Positions 43,825 through 54,602 of a stretch of DNA of 64,000 bases are shown here, piece by piece. Every line of letters starts with the position of its first letter. Position 1 is the first letter of the stretch. The stretch comes from Prillingera fragicola (Eukaryota > Basidiomycota > Tremellomycetes > Trichosporonales > Trichosporonaceae): assembly GCA_002335605.1 (NCBI GenBank), contig BEDY01000007.1, positions 868,001-932,000 on the forward strand. The letters are read 5' to 3'. The position numbers and the translations under genes are program-made. A model generated the notes under the pieces. It was not told where the DNA came from, searched no databases, and saw nothing but the letters and a program-made list of their open reading frames with translations.

Positions 43825-45427
43825 TTATCCCCGGCGGTACGCAACAACCTTGCGCGCCTCCTCGCTCTTCCTCTTGACGAGCTCGACCGCGTCGGCCCCC
43901 CAGACCTCCTCCAGACTCTTGCCGCCCTTGAGCACCTCCTTTTCGTGCCTATTCGCGTCCTTGACCGTCATAATGACCACGTTGTCGACGTCGAGCGTCC
44001 GGCTCGGGTCCCAGTGGACAGCCGCCGGTTTAGGCGTGTTGCTCTGCTCCGGAATGGTAGTTTTACCGTGGTTGAGGTCCTCAAAGATGAACGCCAGGTC
44101 GTCGGTCGTGATCTCGATGCCGCCCTGCTCCACCCCGCCACGCACGCGGGTTTGGCGCTCGGACAGTCCCCGTTCGAGATGCTGGTACAGCTTCCGGCGG
44201 TTCTTGATCGGTGCCGCGTCCGTCAGTGGTTTGCCGGCGAGCGCGAGCATGATGTAGGTTGCAATGTTGAGGCCGAACACGGCTGGGAGCGGGCCGAGGA
44301 CTGGCAGGATGCGGACGCGGAAATCGTCGAAGGCGCCAAGCTCCTTGACGCTGCCCTTTTTGAACTCGTCCTCGGGGAGGGGCAGGAGCTTGACGTCCCC
44401 GGGCACTTCGGTCGAGTAGACGACGGGGATGCCGTCCTTGATGCCGTTCATGCGGAGGCGGCGGCGGACGGAGCGTGCCAAGGGGTCTTCGTAGGTGTTT
44501 GAAATGTCGCTGCACTGTCAGCTTGTGGTGCAAACGAGAGTGCCAGCCGGGGTACTTACGTAATCTGCACCCTTGTAGGATCCCGCTTGGCACCTGCACC
44601 CATGCTCGCGAAGATGGGGATGCCGTCCTTCTTGCAGAAGGAGAGTAGGTCGACCTTGGTGTCAATGTTGTCGATCGCGTCCACGACATAGTCGGCGCCC
44701 TTGAGCCACGACTCGGACTCGCCCTTGCGCCAGAGGCCGACGCGAATGTCAACCCTAGTCTGTTAACTCCACGACGTTTCCCAGCGTCGCAACTCACTCT
44801 GCCCATGGGGCGACCTTGCGGAAGTACTTTTGCATCGCGACGACCTTGGGCGTACCGACGTCCTCCAGGGTAGCGCACGCGTGGCGGTTGAGTGACGACA
44901 AAGTTGTGAGGTCAAAGTCGATGAGCAGCATCTTCTGCACGCCCGAACGAAGCAACATAAGGGCACACCAGCTGCCCACACCACCACAGCCCACGACAAC
45001 GACGTATCCGCTGCGAACTTTTGCCATGGCCTCCTCGCCCAAAAAGTTGTAGTTGCGGGTGAGCTGCATGTCATCAGCCTTGGCTTGTTGCCGCGCGACT
45101 CACCTGCTCCCTGATCAAGCTCTCATCGAACTCGCCCTTCTTCCACGACTTTTCTCGCTTCTCCGGCGCGACAGCCCTCAAAGCCTTCTCTACCGAGCTA
45201 ACATCACCTTCGGGGGCAGTAAACGGTGTTCCTGGAGTCGTCTCGCCCGAGTGTGACAGTTCCCACTTTTCGACATCCTCGCCGACCTCGCGCTTTAGCT
45301 TTTCTGTCCTGTGCTCGCGGCGGAGGGCCTGGAAGCTGAGGATTGTTGTGGTGGTTGCCAAAGATGCGACGAGTGCTGTGAGTGCCAGACTCTGTTTGAA
45401 GGAGAGGTCTGGGAGTGTTGGTGCCAT
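43825..45427 (-). CDS. TCD1: tRNA threonylcarbamoyladenosine dehydratase (Tcd1/Tcd2 type)
   Basis: This E1-like enzyme uses ATP to cyclise N6-threonylcarbamoyl-adenosine at position 37 of ANN-decoding tRNAs. The first exon codes an N-terminal membrane anchor (LALTALVASLATTTTILSF) and a charged linker, as in the yeast enzymes of the mitochondrial outer membrane. Joined exons give the signature LTRNYNFLGEEAM, the nucleotide-binding VVVVGCGGVGSWCALMLLRSG, DFDLTTLSSLNRHA, and VVDAIDNIDTKVDLL, then ASMGAGAKRDPTRVQI. Three introns are predicted. About 480 residues. It is divergent from TFB2, with 305 bp between start codons. TCD1 and TCD2 cannot be told apart here. Confidence 0.92.
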
Positions 45428-45732
45428 TGTGGACGAGAGGTATGAAGAGAGATGGATCAAAATCTCGGGACAAGTGGAGGTCGTCGACCACAATGACGAA
45501 GGATGTATGAATAGGCGTGGGAGACACGTGCGCCTAACAACAGGCACGCAGCATGCCTATTCATCCATTCATTGATGTTGTAGTTGACTGTGCATCTCAC
45601 TCGCTCTCTCTCAACTCTCATTGTCGCCACCACTACAGCAAGGGCACACGCTCGAGATCCACGGCAGCGTGAGCTTCAGACTGCGACGCACAGTCTCAGC
45701 CCAGGCATCCAGCAGTCTCAGAGCTGCCCGCC
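45428..45732. promoter_or_regulatory. Bidirectional TCD/TFB2 promoter
   Basis: This 305-bp head-to-head spacer contains CACGTG at 45525-45530 and no TATA box. Confidence 0.45.
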
Positions 45733-47297
45733 ATGGTACAACCGTCATTCTCCAGTGGCGGCTCTGGCAGCAAGGAACAGGACACTGTCTCGCCTACAGC
45801 GCCGCTCGATGCGTTTCTCGACAACCAGCCGCAGACATTCTATGAGAGCATTTACAGGTCCGAGGCGGCGTGTCTCTGCGTTCTGAGGTAGGTCGAGCAT
45901 GCGCCAAGCAGGAGCTGATGGCAGGTTGCTCCCACCTGTATGCCGCCAGATTGTGCTGCACGTTCTCTGGTCACACCAGACCCTCAAGTCGGCCGACCTG
46001 AAAGCGTTCTGCGGGATGGATGAGCGACTTGCACCAGAAGCAGCCGAAGAGGTGTTGCGGCCTGCCCGCGACCGGCACATCTTTGGACCACTGAGTCACA
46101 AGCACAACAAGTTCAACTGGTCGTTGAGCGATGCGTTCAAGCGCGGCTTGCGGAATGCTCTTACGGGGCTGGGCAAGACCAACTCGTTTGGTGTGCCGTT
46201 TGAGAGGCCACCAGGGGAGGGCGATGTGCCGAGTGTGGAGGATTTGATGGACTATGGCGAGGACAAGTGGGAGTTCATTCTCAAATACATGGTGTCCTCG
46301 GGCTTGTCAAACGCACGAGTCCACAGACGGCCGCAGAATGCTGTCCTCGACCTTCTTTATGTCTCCGAGCTCATGGCCGATCCTTACGACAACACTGGCC
46401 GGAAACCATCCTTTGACCGCCTGACGATCACGTCCAAGGGCTTCCAGTTCCTGCTCGAGGACCGCCAGACGCAGCTCTGGCAGATTCTCATGTTCTACCT
46501 GGCCACTAAGCAGGCACGTGGCGAGCCAGCTGCCGACATCCTGTCCCTCTTCTTCTCCCTCGGCTGCATGACTCTTGGGCAGGGTTACTCGGCGTCCCGC
46601 TCCTTTCCGGGTCAGCACATGTCGGACGTACTGAGGGATCTGGAAGAATACGGCTTCCTCTACTGCGCGCACGGCGAGAGTGGTGCCGACGAATTCTATC
46701 CTACCCACCTCGCCACAGGTCTTTGCTCAGGTGACATGGGCAGCGCGTCACGGTCCCAATCCACCGACGACAAGCGCTTTCTCATTCTCGAAACAAACTA
46801 CAAAATCTACGCCTACACGTCCAACGAACTCGAGATTGCCATCCTCAACCTGTTTGTCAACATTCGCATTCGATACCCCAACCTTGTTGTGGGTATCCTG
46901 GACCGGCAACACGTCAAAGCGGCAATGGACAAGGGTATCTCTGCCGCCCAGATTATCGCCTACCTCAACAGCCACGCCCATCCGCAAATGTACAACCACC
47001 CGCCGCCGATTTTGCATCCAAGCGTGACGGACCAGCTGCACTTGTGGGACAAGGAGCGCCACCGCTTGGGAAGTCAGGACAGTGAGTTGCTGCGTCGGAG
47101 GGGTATAGAACTGACTTGCAGGCGCAATGTTTGAATTCTTCTCTCGCGAGCTGTACGACGAGACCAAGGACGAAGCAGAAAGGAATGCGGGGCTGCAGCT
47201 CGCTCTGCCGGATAAAAAGTTGCTTTTCATTGATCCGGCTGTGCGGGAGGCCATCAAGGAGTTTATCAAGGATCGCCAGCTTGCGCTCCGTGGTTAG
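45733..47297 (+). CDS. TFB2: TFIIH subunit Tfb2 (p52)
   Basis: Tfb2 anchors and stimulates the XPB/Ssl2 translocase in TFIIH, for transcription initiation and nucleotide excision repair. Exon 1 (45733-45887) codes FLDNQPQTFYESIYRSEAACLCVLR and joins LLPPVCRQIVLHVLW across a 37-nt intron (45888-45924). Family blocks follow: FKRGLRNALTG, KWEFILKYMVSS, GFQFLLEDRQTQLWQILMFYL, KRFLILETNYKIYAYTSNELEIAILNLFV and VVGILDRQHVKAAMDKGISAAQIIAYL. The last intron (47082-47121) joins to the C-terminal SAMFEFFSRELYDE segment that pairs with Tfb5. About 490 residues, normal for the family. Confidence 0.94.
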
Positions 47298-47388
47298 GCG
47301 CGGGGGCAGTGGGTGTAGTAGACACCAGGGGGCCAAGGAGCTTTCTGTATTAGTACCATATTGACATGAACGCATTGTGCACCGCGGC

Positions 47389-47497
47389 GCTTCTCAGCTC
47401 TGCATTCTTTGTACTACAGTCAACTGGCCACCGAAACACTTATCGCGTGCTTCTCAGCTCTGCATTCTTTGTACTGGCCACCGGAACTCATCGCGTC
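47389..47497. repeat. Imperfect tandem duplication of about 50-60 bp
   Basis: A 27-bp block (gcttctcagctctgcattct plus 7 more bases) occurs identically at 47389-47415 and 47449-47475. In each copy it is followed by a ggccaccg-aac...tcgcgt segment. The first copy carries a 10-bp insertion (acagtcaact) that the second lacks. The duplication overlaps the 3' end of the adjacent minus-strand SDR and supplies its stop codon. Confidence 0.85.
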
Positions 47498-48538
47498 GCA
47501 CCAGCGAGTGGTGTACCCACCATTGGCTGTCCATCAGCGACCACCCAACTCCAACTCCTCGCCGCGCCGGCTCCGACAAGACTTACAGAACAAAACCTGG
47601 CCGTTCACCCAGGTATCTTTGACGAGAAAATCGACGAGGGGCGAGATATCCTCAATCTTGGTGAGGCGGTTCCCGAGCGCCTGCGACTTGTGGTAGGCTA
47701 CCGCGTCGTCGGATTCCTGCGGGTAGAAGAAGGGCGTGTCTGTTTGTCAGCCGAGGGACGTGAAAACGAGATGAGATAAGAGGCTGGAGGAGGACGTACC
47801 CATGGGGCCAGGGGCGATGGCGTTGACGCGGATACCGCGCGGCATGAGCCTGCAAGTCAGCAATGCTCTGTTCCATGCGGGACGCACTCCTTGGCCAGTC
47901 CCTTGGTGTACCACTCGACCGGGGCCTTGCTCCCCTGGTAAGTGGTGTAGCCAGGCGCAAACGCGCCAAGGAGGCTGGTGACGATTGAAATGATGCACCC
48001 GCCGTCGTTGAGGTTTTTCGCCGCGCTCTGCATGAAGAAGAAGTTTGCTTTCGAGTTGACGGCAAACATGTCGTCAAACTCGCGTTCGGTGACGTCGACG
48101 AGATTCTTCTTGAGGACCTTGCCGACAGTGTTGATTGCTATGTCGAGCTTGGCGCACCCGAGACCGCCGAGGGCGTCCTGGAACAGCCTGCTGTTAGCTG
48201 CGCCACGGTGGGAGTGGCTTACGTGGCGGTTGCGCTGGCTGTGGTCGTGTCTGCTTGTAGAGCTACGGCGGTTACCCCGTAGCCTTGCAGTTTCTTGAGT
48301 GTGGCCTCGGTCTCGGCTTTGGAGCCGGGCGAGTTGTAGTGGATCGCGACGTTTACGCCTTGTTTGGCGAGGCTCTCGGCGATCAGGACGCCGAGGTTCT
48401 GTTGGTCAGCACACCTTGGGGGCATAAGAGGAGGGCTACGATTGAAAGGGAGGTGGGAGTTGACCATGTGAGAAAATAATTCACCTTTCCGCCACCAGTA
48501 ACGATAGCGTTCTGTCCCTTGAGGTTGGGTGGAGCCAT
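47420..48538 (-). CDS. SDR, 3-oxoacyl-ACP-reductase-like
   Basis: This classical NAD(P)-dependent SDR has the cofactor motif TGGGKNLG (split by an intron), then ALQAD, INTVG, SIVTS and the catalytic YQGSK (Tyr/Lys), followed by MPRGIRVNAIAPGPM. Its last domain piece (FLVKDTWVNGQVLFS) joins NGGYTTR over an intron. The usual C-terminus is close to NGGYTTR, but here the frame runs on for about 30 further residues into the duplicated segment and stops at 47420-47422. Four to five introns are predicted. A TATA box on the minus strand (about 48654-48660) is 115 bp upstream. The substrate is unknown. Confidence 0.78.
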
Positions 48539-50059
48539 GATGAGATGCGGTCGTGGATGGATGGAAGCAGTTCGGTGCGAGTATGCGCTATGCAGCGAGG
48601 AGCGAGTAGTGCAAGATGCAAGTTGGGGGAGAAGCAGCAGCAACTCCTTGGCCTTATATCCCATGCGAGCTTACCCCATGCCGTTACCAGCAACTCTAGT
48701 GCGCATGAGATCCACCTCCACCTCCACTTCGGACACCGAACTGCCTCCACCCCGCCCAGTGAGGCATCGCCGTCCGTTGGTGAGCAACTGCCTCGGAGTC
48801 CGATACAGCCTCCACTGAGCATGTGAAATAAATGTGGGATAGCGGAGATGATGTCCTGGACGTTATAGTCCTTCCCCAGGCATACAAGTGAGCCAGAGGG
48901 CAAGGTGACTGACCTGCGTGAGCCTTTGATAGACGCCGATCACTTGAACAGGAAAACAGCCGAGATCTACAGTACGTAGATTACGTTATCTGTGGTCATT
49001 CCTCTCGTTCGCCATTCTTAGGCATTCTCTGCTAGCCCAATTGGTAAGAGTGAGGTCAACAATCATGTACATGTAGAGGGGTGACGCAGTGGGTCAGGTT
49101 AGTATGAAGTTTGGTCAAGTCCACTGCTGCTTGTCGGCCACTGCAATCTCCTTACAGCGGCCATGGCTATACTGTACCTGACCTTGCCTCCATATTTGCT
49201 CCAAACCTATACAGTATCACAAGAGAAAGACCAAGGGGGCTGGTGGCGTATGACAATTTGGCGTTCGCGTTCAAGCAGCAACAACCAGGTGACAAATACG
49301 GCAGAAGCGTCGCTGTGGGCTCTGGAATAATGGAGGTTTCGGCGCATCGCATCGGCAATGCCCATCGCATTGATGCTGGTACTGTAAGGGAAGACTGCCT
49401 ACCGAGAGCAGGTTGGTAAAGCCGCCAGAGCACCGTCGAACAACTATGCTGTGGACAGCACGCCAAATTGGGTGAGCTCTCTTCCGCAAGCCTTGGAAAG
49501 GGCAGTTACGATATGCCCCACAATTGTCATGCGACTGTAACAACCTGCTTAAATCGTCCGACAGTGACTGAGAGGCAATCTGACTGAGAATCAATGGCGA
49601 AAATGACCAAACGTTATGACAAGTTGACCAGGTCAAAGCAAGTGTAGCGACTCACGAACAACGAAACCGACCGAGCCGCCACTTCCATCAAACCGCCCGA
49701 CATCCCTACCGCCACAACTCCAGCCACCGCCATCCTACCCTCCTTTGGCACTCCTGAGGTCGGCGCGGCAGTCCCAGCTTCGGTATCGGCAAACTGAGCT
49801 CACACATTCCGAAGACGAGGAGCACCAGCGGTATACGGCGAATCTTTATTGCGGAACGAAAGAGCGCGGTAAAACTACACGCAGGGGTGTGCGGTATACA
49901 TTGATTCCAGTGTGCGACATTGGCGGGGGTGTGAGTGAGGTATGCGCAGCAAACTAATGCTTGGCAGGTCATCGGCCCCGAACAGCAGCAAGCCTGACGG
50001 AACGCCGAGCGGAACTGTCGTGCCACGAGCGAGCCACAGCGAACCCGGACATTGATGCC
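48539..50059. other. Gene-poor region
   Basis: Besides the SDR promoter at the left end, nothing was recognised. Reading frames are short. Near 49920-49975 a well-formed intron signal (GTGAGT...ACTAAT...GGCAG, 37 nt) is visible on the plus strand and may belong to a transcript that includes the small frame that follows. Confidence 0.4.
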
Positions 50060-50263
50060 ATGAATGACCCCGCGACCACCGAGCCATTGCTCCCTGCAGC
50101 CGGGCCGGGCGACAATATCCAGACGCCCAAGACGCCAAACCCGTACTCCCGGCCTTCCTATCACGTCACGAGCCCGGTGCAGAACGCCTCGACGCCACCA
50201 GCCAACGACGCCATTTCCCTGTACGCCGGGCGCGTTGGGTACGCCTATGGCTGTGGTGGATAA
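50060..50263 (+). CDS. Possible small protein of unknown function
   Basis: A 67-residue frame starting at the ATG at 50060 is Pro/Ala/Asn-rich with an NPYSRPSYHVTSPVQ stretch and a Gly/Tyr-rich end (GYAYGCGG). Codon usage is like the genuine genes. A plausible 37-nt intron lies upstream (about 49930-49967), so it may be the last exon of a longer product. No family is recognised, and chance cannot be excluded. Confidence 0.3.
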   Translation: MNDPATTEPLLPAAGPGDNIQTPKTPNPYSRPSYHVTSPVQNASTPPANDAISLYAGRVGYAYGCGG

Positions 50264-51108
50264 TGAAAGCCGGGCTCATTCCACCCGGCTCTGTTCGGCT
50301 TGGAGACGGCTTGGCGCCAGCGGTCGACGGATCGACGGGGTCGGTCCGTTCGCGTGGGTCGCGTGGAGCGATGGTTGATTGTGTCGGATGGGTATTCATG
50401 TGTGGCAGCATGCTTTTAAAGTCTGTTTTGAGCCACGTTGGCAAGAACCGTGTCCTGAGGGATGTAGGCTGAGAACGAGGTGGGGAGGGATGTACGGTAG
50501 ATCAACTCGTGGTGGACTTTGGTGTTGGGCGTGCCAAGAAGTGGGGGCGGGGTGAATTGAAAGGGATGCGGGGAGCCGTGGTGGCGAGTCTTGGCTTCAT
50601 GGTCGTGGTTGGCTCACTGAAGTGTCCTGAGGAAAAGAGGCGGAACTGTGTCAACTAAGAGTGCAATCAATGATTGGCGTTTAGAGGATTTGCCTGTCAG
50701 TGTCAATGTTGTTGCTGCTGGTACACGGGACGCGTCAAGAAAACGGCTACGGCAGACAGCGCGTTGTACTCCACACTCGTCGAGTAGGATCCACATGGTC
50801 CACGTTGATAGTGTTCAAGCCAAATGCATGTGGCCGATTGTACAACGCCTTGATAACCCAAAAGAAAGAAAGAAAGTGAGCGGCACAGGGGTGCCGTGAC
50901 CCAGAAACGAATACACCAATTGAGCCCAAAACAAAGACGCAGAATTCAGTCGCGGTACTGATAATTTTGCCCTGTCCGTTCCGATGAATAGAACGGAAAC
51001 GCCAAACGGAGCGCAGCATCCCAGATTGTCAAAGACAAGCACTGGGGGACACAATTGGCCCAGAACCGGCAGAACCGGACGGCCCGGCAACGCGTTCAGA
51101 ACATCCGC
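50264..51108. other. Intergenic, nothing recognised
   Basis: Overlapping short frames on both strands have no domain or splice support. There is a short purine run (agaaagaaagaaag) at about 50863-50876. Confidence 0.35.
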
Positions 51109-52227
51109 TTACACTTTTCCGCCGATAGGCGAGCCCCACGTGCGGCAGGGCTCGGTGCACGCACATGCTGGTGTGCTTGTACCGCTACACGCGTGGCAGG
51201 ACGTGTGTGCGTCCGTGCACGATGCTGCGCTGCGGGAGCCTGGAAAATCGGCTGCGGCGTCCTCGAAAGCGGACTCGCTCGGTGGGTGGGGAGGTGTGGC
51301 GGCCGGCGCGAGTTTGCTAAGGTGCTGGACCTTCCTAGCCGGAGAGGAGACCATGCTCCGTGGGATGCGGGGATCAAAACCTTTCTGGTTTAGAGGCGAC
51401 ATGGAGCGGTCCGGCCAGGACGCCGTGCGGGGCTCAAAAGCGTAGTAGCTGCGGAAACCGTCGGTGGTGTAAAATGCGTCGGATTGGATCCCGAGCCCCG
51501 GGTTACAGGAGAGCTTCAGCGCATCGCCGAGCGGTTCAGGGTCTGTCTCCGGCGGCGTCGGCCCCGCACCGTGTCTGGGCCGATGGTGTGCGGCCATGGC
51601 TGCGGCATAGTTGCCAGCATTGAGCCTCAGTGCGGAGGTGATCCTCTCCGGGCTAGGTGATGGTGGGGCGAGTGTGGCCGACGACACACGGGACATGGGC
51701 AACGAGACCATGGACGACGACCTCGTAATGGGAGGAGTGATGATTGGGAGGGGAATGGTGGCGAGGAAGGGAACCTGGGGCGGTGTGTAGCCAGGCGCAC
51801 GCCGATCCTGCAGCAGCGCCGTCCGAGGTGATGCACACATGCCTGCAGTGTAAGAAAGATGAAAGAGAGATGAAGAAAAGAAAGTGGCGAATTAGTACAA
51901 CTTACGCTGTTGTAACACCGCCCCTGCGGATTTACAGGGAAGGGGCGGCCTGGAGGACTGGCGAGTGGCGACCCGTTGTGGGGCAGGCGGACACTGGGGC
52001 CGCTCCACAGCACATGATGGGGTCTGTGGACGCACAGATATGGGACGAACGGGGGTGATTGGGCACTGCACGCAAACAGCTTGTGGTCCGGCAGAGATTG
52101 GATATTCCGGTCGTCTAGGGTGCAACGGCAAGGGACGCTGTGGGGTAGGCAGGTAGTCGCTCGGACCAGCTATCAATGGGCTGTGACAGATCATGATGGT
52201 GTAGCAACAGGAAGACGCACTGGTCAT
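51109..52227 (-). CDS. Pro/Ser-rich protein with cysteine-rich tail, function unknown
   Basis: Two long minus-strand frames join perfectly across a textbook intron (about 51842-51906: GTAAGT donor, GTACTAAT branch site, pyrimidine tract, CTGCAG acceptor), completing an Arg codon between VLQQ and MCASP. The product is about 350 residues: a Pro-rich first half with cysteines (CVQCPITPVRP, then CAVERPQCPP), a middle segment that looks folded (SALRLNAGNYAAAM, then SDAFYTTDGFRSYYAFEP), and a C-terminal cysteine cluster (SCTDAHTSCHACSGTSTPACACTEPC). No signal peptide or membrane helix is seen. It is not recognised as any family. The Cys cluster could bind metal. Confidence 0.55.
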
Positions 52228-53782
52228 CCAGAGTCTTCACCCTTCATAAGTCAAGTCCGGCCCATGCTGGATAGAGCACCGCCGAGTGCGCTCCTGCACG
52301 TCGGTGAAGTGCACTCAGCCAGAGGGGGCGGGCGGCGCCATCGGCGATGTGATCACGAGTGCTGACGGACTGTCAAGGCACCAATGTCTTCCCGAATCAG
52401 CGACGCGTGCTCGTCGTTGTGGAAATAGGTGCGCTGTGGGGCGCCGAAGCTCACCACTTTAGGGCAAGTGAACCCCTGTGGCGACCTGGTTAAGCATACA
52501 GCCTGAAATGAGCTGAGAACGCTTGCCCGTGGCCGGTCCTTGGCTAACCTGTTCAGGCGCAACAAATGTGCGTGTTGATGTGAATGCCAGGCCAGTCTGC
52601 GCTCTCATGGAAGGGGGCCGAGGACGTTTAGACTCAAGCTGCTGCAGGGCCGGGAATGTGGCGCATGCTTCTGCGAGCAAAGGACTCGACACTGGGGTTC
52701 CATGCGTCGGTGTTCAGCAGCTTTTGCCGGGCGGTCGGCGCTGAATGGCTTTCAGGTAAGCCTGCAGACCTCTTGGCTGGTGCACAAACCCAGCGGCGCC
52801 GAGGCACCCCGAGGTGGCGGCGCCAGGGTCAGCCCCGATGACAATAGAGCTCACGATCCCTGCATCAGTCTGAATCTGAACACGAGATCCCAACGCATCT
52901 CCGTTCGCGGCCGTTCGAGAGCGCCACCACGTGAGCACAGGTCCGACATCAATTGGCCCCAAACTCTGTGCACCGGTGGACGAGTGCCTGGGAGGTCATT
53001 GATACCACTGAAAAGATTCACCGCGCGGAGGGGTAAAGGAGCAGTGACCCCCACTCGCAGATTTGCCCTTTACCCCACAATCCGGAGTTGTTTGAGATCT
53101 GATTGTGGACGCTGAGTCAGGGCTGGCATGAGGGGCAGGTCGAGATGAGCCCATCTCAGCTCCAGGCTACGATGCGTTCACAAAGTTCCCACAGTATATC
53201 CCCTTGTGACTCCGGGAAGATGCACCAGGAGAACATACAGTTTGATAGCCCCTGCATGGGTCCTGTTGTACCATTGTCAGCGCAAACTCTAAAATCTGCG
53301 ACAGGTCATCAGCACAAGACCTCGTATCAGCAGCGTACATGTACCATTGTCGCTGTTCCATAAGCAAGTCCTGGTCTTGGAAATGTGGAGTGTAAAAGTC
53401 AGGGGAACGTCAGGCAGCGAAAGTGAGCACATGAACAATTGTGTGAGGCAGCAACGCTTGGGCCCACCAGCTGGAGATTGTCAGATTGTCATCGTGCTTA
53501 CCATCGTAATGCTCCACAGTGTGGCGGCATTGGTCGGTACACAGCGTCAGGGCTCTCAGCAAGACATGTTGGCTAGGAAGAGAATGAGATGTATTGGTTG
53601 GTGTTGTAGTTCGACGTTGGACCTTGAGCAGCGTTTACCTCCGACCTCCACCCAAACAGCCTCGGCTAATAAAGCTCAACTCTTGTCACAACTATTCATC
53701 TTGCTGTGACGAAAAGCCAACATCCTGTGCATGCATCTCTCTGCAGATGAGCACGAGAGAGCAGCAAACAAAAAGATAAAGA
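52228..53782. other. Gene-poor region
   Basis: No convincing gene, RNA or repeat was seen in this 1.55-kb stretch. Frames are short, mutually overlapping and lack splice support. The right end contains the presumed Pol III terminator (a run of A on the plus strand at about 53770) of the tRNA-Ser gene. Confidence 0.4.
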
Positions 53783-53863
53783 CGACATTGGCATGATTCG
53801 AACATGCGCTCCCGAAGGAAATTGATTTCGAGTCAATCGCGTTAACCACTCCGCCACAATGCC
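53783..53863 (-). tRNA. tRNA-Ser(CGA)
   Basis: Minus-strand cloverleaf: acceptor GGCATTG/CAATGTC with discriminator G, an anticodon stem ATTGA/TCAAT around the loop CTCGAAA (anticodon CGA, serine), a long variable arm (TTCCTTCGGGAGC) typical of tRNA-Ser, and a T arm GCATG-TTCGAAT-CATGC. No intron. A run of T (RNA sense) follows downstream. Confidence 0.9.
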
Positions 53864-54602
53864 TTGCTTATGTAAGACAGGGACATTTCGGAGCATAGTC
53901 GCACATGCCCCCCTCGATGTCCTCGTACTCTTCATGTTGAACTTTTCCCAGCCAATGGGCTCTCCAAGCAATGCTGTAAACTAGCAAGATTCACATCGGT
54001 CACGGCTACTGTGGGTGTATGCAGGGGGGTTAAGGATCAAAGCGGTCAGATCGAGAGCCTCAAGGACGTCGGAAGCTACCATCACACTCCTTCTTGCGAT
54101 TGTGGGCCCGTGGGCACGAACAATGGGCAGCTCCCCCTGGTGTACGATGGTCGCTGCACGTCGATGGCCCTCTGCTACCTGGCTTTACGTTCTGGCACTT
54201 GGACGTTCTGTCAACTCTGGGTACCACGATGGCCTGGACCGGCCGCGCTGATGACCACTGACGATCAAACGCGCCTGGCATAGCACAAGCCCACGCCGCG
54301 GAGAGCTGAACGTTGAGTCGTAGCTTGTCCAAGAACACACCCTCCTTTGCTGTCTCCGTGCTTGAAGGAACTGATGGGGCAACCAGTCACTGCGGTAGGT
54401 CACACAGGCAGACGCCTCACTACGGGCTCCAGCGTCGTCCAAAGGACTGCCATTGCACCTGGTGACCTGGACCTCCTGTACTACTCCCCTCTTCAGGTTG
54501 ACACGATGCACCTCTCCATCGCACACTTCGCAGCCTCCTTTTACTCGACACTCTCTTACTGACTCGACCCCCCATACTATCTCTTCTACACCTTCCTTCG
54601 CC
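53864..54602. other. Intergenic, upstream of the DUF6534 gene
   Basis: No gene was recognised. The last 100 bp form a pyrimidine-rich leader (CTCTCTTAC, CTTCTACACC) before the ATG. Confidence 0.35.
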
